Assembly (NCBI GenBank): GCA_039707655.1
Contig: CM077670.1
Coordinates: 147,230,001 to 147,294,000, forward strand
DNA: 64,000 bases
Source of the DNA: Elymus sibiricus
Taxonomy: Eukaryota; Streptophyta; Magnoliopsida; Poales; Poaceae
Direction of reading: 5' to 3'
Shown: piece after piece, positions 55,337-64,000 of the stretch
Position numbering within the stretch: the first letter of the stretch is position 1
How the letters are laid out: each line of letters starts with the position of its first letter
Notes under the pieces: generated by a model
The model's input: only the letters and a program-made list of their open reading frames with translations
What the model was told of the DNA's origin: nothing
Databases searched by the model: none
Translations under genes and position numbers: made by a program

Positions 55337-56250
55337 CATATACACGACATGTATCTCGGCAATCTTCAAGCAGAAGCCTGGCGAGGGTGTCGGCCACGAC
55401 CTGACTAACCACACAAGTCTCTAGGCCAGGCTTATCGCCTATTTGAGTCCACTCCGCAAGGAAGTCTGACCGAGGTTTCCACTACGGCCCCAAACGATGA
55501 GTGTAGGGTTCACAAGAGCACCATTCAGGTGTCACTTGGTACACCATGCCTCGTGCCTACCGCAACAAAGCCTACCCCTCCGGTCAGCGCTAAGTACGGC
55601 CCCCAGCACATCCTACAAACACCAGAAACTAGTTGCAACTCCTAGACAGAGATCCAGGCGGTTAATAAGTCGAGAGAGTCAATTAAGGATCCCAATGTGT
55701 GGTAGTAGCTAGTCTTGGATCACATACATGGAACTCAGTTCTTAGGGACGATTTCAATGAAACAACCCACCATGTACTCCTACATGGCCTCTCATCGATA
55801 CCTTTACCAAAACAGGTTCAACACTTCACTCTCATTACCGAACACAACCATTTCACTCCAATCCATCACCCAGATGAACCAAACCTGACACAACTCTAAG
55901 CATAGCAGGCATAGCATGGTAGGAATACAACATGGGCTCAAACAACTCCTACACATGCTAGTGGGTTTCAGCTAGTTACTGTGGCAATGACAGGACAAAC
56001 AGAGGAAAGGGTTCAGCTACCGCATCAAATAGCAGTTGAAACGATATTGTCTTAATGTAGTAAAAGTGAGCAGGAGCGAGAGGATGGGTTTGTATCGGAA
56101 TGTTCAATGGGGGTTGCTTGCTTGACAGAGTGGTAGAAGGGTACTGCCCTTCAACTAGATACTCGTGAATATCCTCGGGAGCAGAACCTACCGCGGAGAA
56201 CATACCGAAGATACAATCAATACATGGCAATATGCAACATTATGATGCAT
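55337..56250 (-). mobile_element. Possible LTR fragment, minus orientation
   Basis: Read in reverse it has the sequence style of long Triticeae Gypsy LTRs: short C/T-rich stretches, a GTGTAGGAGTTG..CATGTTGTATTCC type region and CTTGTGTGGTTAGTCAGG. No terminus or primer site is seen, so both ends are missing or decayed. I recognise no coding domain. The identification rests on general resemblance only. Confidence 0.35.
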
Positions 56251-56450
56251 GATCATGACATGGCAAGATGTGTGTGTTGAGCTAATGCATCTAGCAACAG
56301 AATGGTCTCAAACTGCTACGTCGGGGGCTCTACTACGACACGTGCCGCTACTTACTCGGCCACGGTTCATCCTTGCAGAGAGACCGATCGACCAGTATGT
56401 ACGTACACGTTCGCGACCAGACAGACAACGCTATGTACGCTTCGACCGGG

Positions 56451-56690
56451 TGGGTCCCAGCTGTCAGGGAGGATAAGGAGGCACTTCCTTGCGTGCGAAG
56501 ATATAGCTGGTGGGTCCCAGCTGTCAGGGGGAGGAATCATTTTTTTGCGAGTAATAAGGAGGCACTTCCTTGCGTGCGAAGATGTAGCTGGTGGGTCCCA
56601 GCTATCAGGGGGAGGAAAAAAATCGCATAATAAGGAGGCACTTCCTTCCATGCGACCATGGACCTTGTGGGTCCCAGCTGTCAGCCTTTC
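56451..56690. repeat. Minisatellite of about 3.3 units
   Basis: TGGGTCCCAGCT(G/A)TCAGG recurs at 56451, 56511, 56592 and 56668, with GGAGGCACTTCCTT between successive copies. Unit lengths are 60, 81 and 76 bp because of an insertion of T-rich or A-rich sequence. Confidence 0.9.
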
Positions 56691-57158
56691 CATGTACAGT
56701 CCTCTTCCGATGGCTGCCGTTCGTTGACTGCGTTAACGACGCCGTGCCGAGAGCACCAAGGCGGTGGACAACGGCGAGGCCTAGTAAGGGAATGACCCGG
56801 AGACGAGGAAGACTTGGCAGTGGTTGCCCACGCGGAGGGGAGTACGAGAGTTTACTGGTTCGGATGCGGTGTGAGGCTGCCGTCGCCAGAGAATAACAGG
56901 AGGTGTGGGTGAGTAGAGGGATGGCCTGGCCAGCGATGGGAGTAGGGTGGGGCGGTGAGGCCTGCGCGGCAGCACAGCCAGCCACAGGAGGCGGGAGCAG
57001 GCAGTCCCACCGGCGCAGGTTTGGGCGGCTGGAGCAAGAAGATTAGAGATTGAAGAAGTAGCACGGCCGTTGGATTAACATCCAACGGTCACTGCTGTCG
57101 TGGGAAAATGACGATCTATTGGATCGAGAGGATCCCTTTGCAGTTCGGCTATGGGATC
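56691..57158. other. Unassigned stretch with a perfect 9-bp hairpin
   Basis: No gene can be supported. A palindrome CCGTTGGAT-TAAC-ATCCAACGG is at 57067-57088. The stretch ends at the family A LTR. ORFs crossing it have no domain. Confidence 0.5.
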
Positions 57159-58032
57159 TATCGGCCCAGTGGGAACCAGGGTACCACGGCCCATCGGCCT
57201 CTGGCCCGGAGGACAACGCTTGGGCCGGCCCATGAGAGTGGCCCTGCCTCGGCCGCTCTGGAGGAAGCCGCCTCGCGAGGCCCATCGCCGCCAGGCCAGG
57301 CCCTGCCAAGGCCGCCAAGCACCAGGTTGCCTCGCGAGGTTCCCCTTGCGAGGCCCTCTCATGAAGCAGATCATACGGCGCCAGCCACGGGGCTCCGCGC
57401 TCCGCACATGGGTGATGTCCCGCTGTCAGGAAAAGGACAGCGGGGCGTGACCAAGCACAACTTCCATTTTGGTGATAAGGGAGCAGTGGCATCTGTCTCC
57501 CCCAAAGCAAGTCCCAAAGCATTGCCTCTTTGGTGAAAGAAGATCAGGACGGATCGGCACGCCAAGACGGAGGTCATCGCCAAGCCCACCAGCACATCAC
57601 GAAGACTACTTTATCAGGCGGAGACCGCCTTTAGTCAGGATAGACCTGTGCGCATGTTCCCCTTTGAATTGCCGCCCTGTGGCCACCCTTTCCCGCTCAT
57701 ATTTTCGGGGAAGAGGACCAAGGCACTACAAAAGGGGCAGGGCCGCTTCCATGTAAGGGGATCGACCGATTCTCCCCCACACTTTGTGTACCTCGAGCGA
57801 CGAGCTCTCCATCACAGAGCAATCCAACACAGGCAGGAGTTGGGTGTTACATCGCATGGTGGCCCGAACCTGGGTAGCTCGCGCGTCTCTTTCATGTCCG
57901 GTGAGAGCCAGTGAGCCCGTCGTGATTCCGCCGTAGCTGCCGTCGTGTTGTAGGTCGCCAAGCAAAGTCCCCCAGAGTTCGAATCCTAAGTTCTTGGAAA
58001 AGTTTCTTTGACGCAGATCCTAGATTTTGACA
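57159..58032 (+). repeat. Family A 5' LTR
   Basis: About 874 bp ending GATTTTGACA, with GGGAACCAGGGTACC near its start. The TATA position reads TACAAAA (57727-57733), unlike the TATAAAA of the copy at 15988. The start is placed by alignment with that copy; the expected TG terminus appears mutated (TATCGG). Confidence 0.65.
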
Positions 58033-58053
58033 TTTGGCGCGCCAGGTAGGGGG
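58033..58053 (+). other. Family A primer-binding site
   Basis: TTTGGCGCGCCAGGTAGGGG follows the LTR. The TGG at 58035 pairs with a tRNA CCA end. This site type is common in grass Tat-like Gypsy elements. The tRNA is not assigned. Confidence 0.75.
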
Positions 58054-58095
58054 ACTTTCCGTCTTCGCGCCTTCGACCTCGACGTCAGCATCGAC

Positions 58096-59720
58096 ATGGA
58101 CACCGCCGCCGCGCGCCAAGCCGCCGCCAGGGTCCATGCGGCGCCCGCCGCTCGAGGTGCCCCTGGGCGGCGCCCTTGCGCCGCCACCGAGCCTGTTGGG
58201 GAGCAGGTGGCCTCCTCCGCCCTCCCATTGGTGAACGAGCAGGCGCACGCCCGCTCCGCCGCCACCTCCTCGCTCGCGCGTCGCGACCCTCCTGCCCCGC
58301 ACGCCGCGCTACTCATGGCGCAGGAGCTGATGCGCTATCGTCCCACCGAGGACGGCTACGACGCCTGGCTCGGGCGCATCACCGAGCTCGTTGACGCCGC
58401 GCGCGATGGCCAGGCGCCCTCCCGCTCCTTGCCTGCTCCACCATCCCGCGCCGACCGGGCCGGGCGCGATGCACCTCCTCCTCCTCCTCCGGACCGCGAC
58501 GTGGCTGAGCGCCGCCCCGCACCGCGTGCCCAGGAGCTGTCCCGCGGTTCGCTCACGTCGGACAGCGCGGCGACAGCTGCCAGATCGTCCGTCGCGCCCC
58601 CCCGAACGCGCGTGTGGTCCTCGAGAAGGCGCGCAACCACCAGGACTGCATCCTCCACGACGTCGCCATGGCTGGGCGCTAGAACCGCGTGGCCCTCGAC
58701 GGTGGCGCCGTCACCAATGGGGGCTACCTGGCCCTCGCCCCTGCGCTACGCCACGTGGTGTGGCCCGACAAGTTCAAGCCAGAGCTCCCTTCGCACTACA
58801 ACGGCAGCGCTGACCCCACGGAGTTCCTCCTGCTCTACACCATCAGCATCCAGGCCGCGAGGGGGGACGACCGGGTCATGGCGAACTGGTTCCCCATGGC
58901 GCTCAAGGACGCTGCGCGCTCATGGCTCATGAACCTCCCCGAGGCATCCATCTCTTCGTGGGAGGACCTGTGCAAGCAGTTCATCGCCAACTTCAAGGGC
59001 ACGAGCGACTGTCCCCCCATGCTCAATGACCTGCGGGCCGTGCGCCAGCGCCCCGGTGAGCCCCTCCGCAAGTTCATCCAGTGCTTCAGCCAGGTGCGCC
59101 ACAGGATCCCGAAGGCCTCCGACGCCGTGATCGTCTCCGCCTTCACCAATGGCGTCACGGACGTGAAGATGTGCGAGAAGCTCTCAGTCAGGGACGAGCT
59201 TGACTCCGCGGCAGAGTTGTTCGTCCTTGCCGGCCGTTGCGCCAAGGCCGAAGAGGGACGCCTCTTCCTCCACAATGACGCTGACGCTGAGCCTGGCGCG
59301 GCGAAACCCAAGAGCAAGGACATCAAGCGCAAGGGCCCCGCCGTGCTCGCGGCGGAGCCGGACTACAAGCGCGGCCGTGACCATGGCGAGGCCAAGAAGG
59401 ACGACTGCCCTCTCTGCGCGTACCACAATGTGAACTCCCAGAGCACAGAAGACTGCCACGAGCTCAAGCTGCTTCGCGAGGGCCGCACAGAGTGGCGCGG
59501 TAACCGCAAGGAGCGTTGCAAGGGCCGCGGTGGCGGTGGCGGAGGCGGCCGCTGGGGTGACAACCACAACAACGGCGCCGGCGACAACAACCGTCAGGGC
59601 TGGCAGAACCAGCCACGGTAGGCTGACCCTCAGGCCAATGCCGCCCCAAAGCGCGCCAATGACTCCCCTCCCGCTGAGAACGATGGGGGCTACCAAGAGC
59701 CCCACAGGGTGGCCTGCATC
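58096..59720 (+). pseudogene. Family A gag
   Basis: The ATG at 58096 opens MDTAAARQAAARVHAAPAAR, an Ala/Pro-rich N-terminal region with LLMAQELMRYRPTEDGYDAW. A C7 run (58597-58603) marks a frameshift, and TAG at 58680 follows. The capsid region reads VWPDKFKPELPSHYNGSADP, WFPMALKDAARSWLMNLPEA and FIQCFSQVRHRIPKASDAV. A degenerate zinc-type region (DDCPLCAYHNV then DCHELKLLREGR) and a Gly/Arg-rich tail follow. A TAG at 59619 precedes the last 100 bases before the Sabrina-like insertion. Non-functional. Confidence 0.85.
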
Positions 59721-61408
59721 TGATACGTCTCCAACGTATCTATAATTTATGAAGTATTCATGCCATGTTTACTATAGTTTTGTATGATTTTGGTGCACTT
59801 TTATATGGCTTTTATATAATTTTTATGGACTAACATATTGGCCTAGTGCCCAGTGCCAGTTGCTGTTTTCTGCTTGTTTTTGGTTTTACATAAAATCCAT
59901 ATCAAATGAAGTCCAAATGCAGTGAAACTTTTTGACGATTTTTTCTGGAACATAAGAGACACTAGAAGCTTCGGGAGGTGGCCAGAAGACCCACAGGGGC
60001 CCCACGAGCCACGAGGGCACGCCACCTCCCCCCCCCAGGTGCACCCTGGTGCCTCGTGGGCCCCCTGTGGCCCTTCTTCGCGTGATTATAATGCCAAAAA
60101 ATCATATATATTCAGAAACCCCCGAAAGTTAACCTAGATGAGTTTTTACGCCGCCGCAAGCCTCTGTACCTCCACGATCTCATCTACAGCCCTTTTCCGG
60201 CAACCTGCCGGAGGGGGGAATCATCACCGGAGGCCATCTTCATCATCCCGGCGGTCTCCATGACGAGGAGGGAGTAGTTCACCCTCGGGGCTGAGGGTTT
60301 GTACCAGTAGCTATGTGTTTTATCTCTCTCTCTCTCTCTCGTGTTCTTGATTTGGCACGATCTTGATGTATCGCGAGCTTTGTTAATATAGTTGGATCAT
60401 CAGGTGTTTCCTCCCTCTCTGTCCTTTTTGTGATGAATCAAATCTTTTCCCTTTGAGTTTTTGTTATTGTTGGATTGAATATTTCAGATTTGAGAACACT
60501 TGATGTATGTCTTGCATATGAATACCCATGGTGACAATGGGGTATTATATTGATTCACTTGATATATGTTTTGGCACTCAACTCGCGGATTCCCGCGGTG
60601 ACATTGGGGTAATCTATGCATAGGGGTTGATGCATGTTTTCATTATCTTTTCTCCGATAGAAACTGTGGGGTGCTCCTTGGAGTTCTTTGTGTGGATTGA
60701 ATATTATGATTATGAAGTTGTTTGATGCATGTCGTATAATCAACTCACGGATACTTGTGGTGACATTGGAGTATCTAGGTGACATTAGAGTTGGTTGATG
60801 TGTATCATTTGGTGTTATTTTAGTACGAACTCTAGGGCTGTTTGTGACACTTATAGGAATAGCTCAATAGATCGATCGGAAAGGATAAGTTTGAGGTGGT
60901 TTCGTACCCTACAAACAATTTCTATCTTATGTTCTCTGCTAATAGGAACTTGGGAGTGATTCCTTATCGCACGTTGAGGGATGATTATATGATCCAATTA
61001 TATTAGCATTGTTGAGAGATTGCACTAGTGAAAGTATGAACCCTAGGCCTTGTTTTTAAGCATTGCAATACCGTTTGTGCTCACTTTTGTTACTTGCTAC
61101 CTTTCTGTTTTTATATTTTCAGATTACAAAAACCTATATCTACTATCCATACTACACTTTTATCACCATCTCTTTGCCGAACTAGTGCACCTATACAATT
61201 TACCATTGTATTGGGTGTGTTGGGGACACAAGAGATTTCTTGTATTTGGTTGCAGGGTTGTTTGAGAGATACCATCTTCAACCTACTCCTCCCACGGATT
61301 GATAAACCTTAGGTCATCCACTTGAGGGAAAATTGCTACTGTCCAACAAAACTCTGCGCTTGGAGGCCCAACACGAGTCTACAAGAACAAGTTGTGTAGT
61401 AGACATCA
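59721..61408 (+). repeat. Sabrina-like 5' LTR
   Basis: TGATACGTCTCC to GTAGTAGACATCA, 1688 bp. A palindrome-like TACGTCTCCAACGTA opens it. Within it, near-identical segments with ACTC(G/A)CGGAT and GTGGTGACATTGG(G/A)GT recur between 60520 and 60790. A CT microsatellite is at about 60323-60340. Confidence 0.8.
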
Positions 61409-61418
61409 AGCTCTTTTC

Positions 61419-61437
61419 TGGTGCCGTTGCCGGGGAG
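61419..61437 (+). other. Sabrina-like primer-binding site
   Basis: TGGTGCCGTTGCCGGGGAG, the form common in Athila-lineage elements (one base different from TGGCGCCGTTGCCGGGGAG). Confidence 0.85.
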
Positions 61438-61506
61438 GTGAGTGCTTGAAGGTATATCTTTAGATCTTGCAATCGAATCTTTTAGTTTCTTTTTTTATCA
61501 CTAGTT

Positions 61507-62193
61507 TTGTTTATAAAAGAAAACTCCAAACAAATGGAATTGAGGTTGCCTCATATTATTGGTCTTTATCATGTCTTTCTTGAAAATGATGGAGCGGAAA
61601 ATTGTGCTCAATTGATAGAAGAAGAAATTAATAAAATGTTTGGCATAAGATCTTTGAATGATGAGCATGATTGCAATGTTGTTAGTATGAATTCTATGAA
61701 TATCCATGATGCTAATGATATGCAAAGCCATAAGCTTGGGGATGCTATGTTTGATGAAGATGATATTTTTAGTCCCCCAAGTTTTCATGAGCAAATTTAT
61801 TATGATGATTGCATGCCTCCTATTTATGATGATTATATTTATGAAAGTGGATTTGGATAGGTCACAACTTTATTTAATGATGATTCCATTATTTTGGAAG
61901 AGGTTTCAATTGATTATGACAACAAAGTTGCTATCTATGATGATTATTGTGATGACATGTATGCTTTAGAGAATAATGATAACTATGAAACTTGTCATCA
62001 TGATTTTAATTTTCAATTGGATTATGCCAATCAAGTATCTCATGATATTTATTTTTTTGAGTTTGCTCCCACTACTATTGTTGAGAATAAATTTGCTTAT
62101 GTGGAGAGTAATAAAAATTCTATGCTTATGGATCATGAAACGAATGCTTTATGTGATAGCTATATTTTTGAATTCATTCATGATGCCACTTAA
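61507..62193 (+). pseudogene. Acidic ORF of Sabrina-like element
   Basis: One frame of about 228 codons runs from ATG 61507 to TAA 62191-62193, broken by a TAG at 61858-61860. It is rich in Asp, Glu, Tyr and Asn: CAQLIEEEINKMFGIRSLND, then DCMPPIYDDYIYESGFG and YDDYCDDMYALENNDNYET. The spelling is strongly AT-biased, unlike the GC-rich gag genes elsewhere in the window. It matches no gag or pol domain that I know. Frame conservation across nearly 700 bp suggests it was once a selected protein of this family. Function unknown. Confidence 0.5.
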
Positions 62194-62549
62194 AATTATT
62201 ATGAGAGAGGATCATATGCTTGTAGGTGTTGCAATAATATCAAGTTTCCTCTCTATGTGTTGAAAGTTTTGAAGTCATGCTTGTTTTGCCTTCCTATGCT
62301 AGTTGATTCTTGCTCCCATAAATTATTTGCTCACAAAATTCCTATGCATAGGAACTTGGTTAGACTTAAATGATCCTACCATGTGATTCGTGATGCTCTC
62401 TTTGTGTTTCAATTCTTTACTTTTATGTGAGCATCATTGAAATCATCATGCCTAGCTAAAAGGCATTAAAGAAAAGCGCTTGTTGGTAGACAGCCCAATA
62501 TTTATACCTACTATTTTTGTGTGTCCACATGATTAAGCTACTGTAGTAA

Positions 62550-64000
62550 TCATGTTTTATATGTTTTCTTTTAATAATGTGCCAAGTAAAGCCTTTGGGA
62601 TAGTGTGGATGCTTGTTGATTTGATTCTGTGCAAAAACAGAAACTTTTGCGTCCAGTGCTGGAATTTCTATTCTGTACTGGAGCATGAAAAAATTCTGAA
62701 ATTTTTACACAGTATTGGGTTACAAAATTTTTATGTTTTCCTAATTTTTCAGAATTGTTGGAGGTACAGAAGTATGGTTTTTAAATCACTTACTACACGC
62801 TGTTCTGTTTTTGACAGATTCTGTTTTCCATTCGTAGTTTGCTTGTTTTAGTGTTTCCATAGCTTATATTGAGTAATATAAATTGTGGAAATGATAGAAT
62901 ACAGTAGGAATTATGTGAGAACAATTATGAATCTTGTCTTGACAGTACCTAAGTGGATGATTTATTTTTATCATACTAACCTATCTCACGAAGTTCCGTT
63001 AAGTTTTGTGTGATTGAAGTTTTCAAGTTTTGGGTGAGATATCGATATGAGGAGAATAAGGAGTGGAAATACCCTAAGCTTGGGGATGCCCAAGGCACCC
63101 CAAGGTAAAATTCAAGGAAGACTCAAGCGTCTAAGCTTGGGGATGCCCCGGAAGGCATCCCCTCTTTCGTCTTCAACACTATCGGTAACCTCAGTCGGAG
63201 CTATATTTTTATTCGTCACATAATATGAGTTTTGCTTGGAGAGTCATTTTATTTTGTTGATATTTACTTGTTGTTATCAATAATCATGTTTTGTATCTTT
63301 TAGTTCAATAAAATGCCAATTATAGCCTTTACCATGCTCAGTTTGCAAGTTCATGTGTTGCTGTTTGAAAACAGAAAGTTTTCTGTTATGTCCAGAATAT
63401 TCCTGAATAGTCAGAACATGATAAAAATCTGAAATTTTTACACAGTAAGAATGCATGAGTTATCTGTCACATGGTAATTTTTCAGCATTTTTGGAGTTAG
63501 AGAAGTATGGATTCTTATTCACCCTTTACAGACTGTTCTGTTTTGGCAGATTGCTGTTATAGTTGCATTGTTTGCATATGTTTGCGTGTTTAATGTTTCT
63601 ATTTGAGGATAGGAGTATTAAATATGAAGAGGCATTTAGTATGCAATGTTGAATTATATATTTTTTGATTTTCTACAGTAGAGAATGTTAAGGTTTTGAG
63701 TTGATTTATACTAACTTATCTCACGAGTTCTTGTTGAGTTTTGTGTGGATGAAGTTTTTAAGATTTAGGGAAGCCATCATATGAGAGGAATTAAGGAGAC
63801 ACAAGAGCTCAAGCTTGGGGATGCCCAAGGCATCCCAAATTAATATCTCAAGAAGTCTCAAGCATCTAAGCATGGGGATGCCCCGGTAGGCATCCCACCA
63901 TTCTTCATCAACAACTATCGGTCAGTTTTGGTTGAGACTAAGTTTTTGCTTCTTCACATGATATGTGCTATCCTTGGAATGTCATTTTATTTTGTTTTCT
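62550..64000 (+). repeat. Long direct repeat blocks in Sabrina-like internal region
   Basis: Two diverged blocks about 735 bp apart share GAAATTTTTACACAGTA, AATTTTTCAG, AAGTATGG, CTGTTCTGTTTT, TATCTCACGA and paired GCTTGGGGATGCC motifs (63076, 63133 and 63811, 63868). The paired motifs are 57 bp apart in each block. No ORF of note is present. Confidence 0.75.

Larger units (their letters stand above)
57159..59720 (+). mobile_element. Family A Gypsy element, 5' end, split by Sabrina-like insertion
   Basis: It has an LTR (57159-58032), primer site and gag in plus orientation. The sequence stops at 59720 where a TGATACGTCTCC LTR starts. The remainder would lie beyond the right edge. LTR similarity to 15988-16875 defines the family, so gag here and the antisense gene at 12704-15696 are parts of the same kind of element. 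Confidence 0.75.
59721..64000 (+). mobile_element. Sabrina-like Gypsy (Athila-lineage type), 5' part
   Basis: It starts TGATACGTCTCCAACGTATC at 59721 and continues past the window edge. LTR 59721-61408, primer site 61419, then a weakly coding internal region with an acidic ORF and long repeats. No gag-pol motif is visible within the 2.6 kb of internal sequence present. The Sabrina assignment rests on the LTR termini and primer site as I remember them. The bases GCATC (59716-59720) are the left candidate target duplication. Confidence 0.75.

Noticed and set aside
58356..59705. Long minus-strand ORFs opposite family A gag
   Set aside because: GC-driven mirror frames of gag; unlike the antisense genes near the 3' LTRs, they have no domain or introns.
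1..64000. CRISPR array, bacterial operon or integrated virus
   Set aside because: No regular repeat-spacer array and no bacterial-type gene clusters; the RT and integrase sequences all belong to plant Copia or Gypsy LTR retrotransposons with matching LTRs.

Overview
The window is plant intergenic DNA, almost certainly from a large-genome Triticeae grass (wheat, Aegilops or barley type). The evidence is a BARE/WIS/Angela-type Copia element with its diagnostic LTR ends, a Sabrina-like Gypsy LTR, CACTA elements with GGGCC-rich subterminal repeats, and deep nesting of transposons. I see no intact host protein-coding gene and no rRNA, tRNA or CRISPR. Nearly everything is a transposable element or its debris.

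Layout. 1-3315: end of a large Gypsy LTR whose body lies left of the window. 3316-16875: 3' half of a Gypsy element (here called family A) with a degenerate minus-strand transposase_28-like gene and its 3' LTR. It is split by a complete Angela/BARE Copia element (4114-12698, TSD GATGC). 16876-19900: low-copy-looking DNA with repeated segments and a possible minus-strand promoter and first exon. 19900-21127 and 26902-29177: two parts of a CACTA transposon, separated by a truncated reverse-oriented family B Gypsy element (21128-26901). 29178-30029 and 52449-52635: two halves of another minus-strand transposase_28-like gene, split by a complete family B element (30030-52448). That element is itself split by a complete Tekay/Del chromovirus (31374-44356, TSD ACTCC). 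52636-57158: a further decayed minus-strand gene with a 72-bp tandem duplication, a CACTA end, an LTR-like fragment and a minisatellite. 57159-59720: 5' end of a family A element (LTR, PBS, gag), interrupted by a Sabrina-like Gypsy (59721 to window end).

The most interesting theme is that families A and B both carry a long, intron-containing gene on the strand opposite to gag, next to the 3' LTR. Family B keeps gag, a protease-like stretch and this antisense gene, but has no recognisable reverse transcriptase, RNase H or integrase. It therefore looks like a trans-mobilised element that has kept an antisense gene. Five separate copies or fragments of such genes lie in this window.

Hand-counted LTR differences fit the nesting order: about 5.7% for family B (494-bp LTRs), about 3% for the Tekay element inside it (601-bp sample), and about 1.1% for Angela. 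At 1.3e-8 substitutions per site per year these give very roughly 2.3, 1.2 and 0.4 million years. The counts were made by eye and should be recomputed by alignment.
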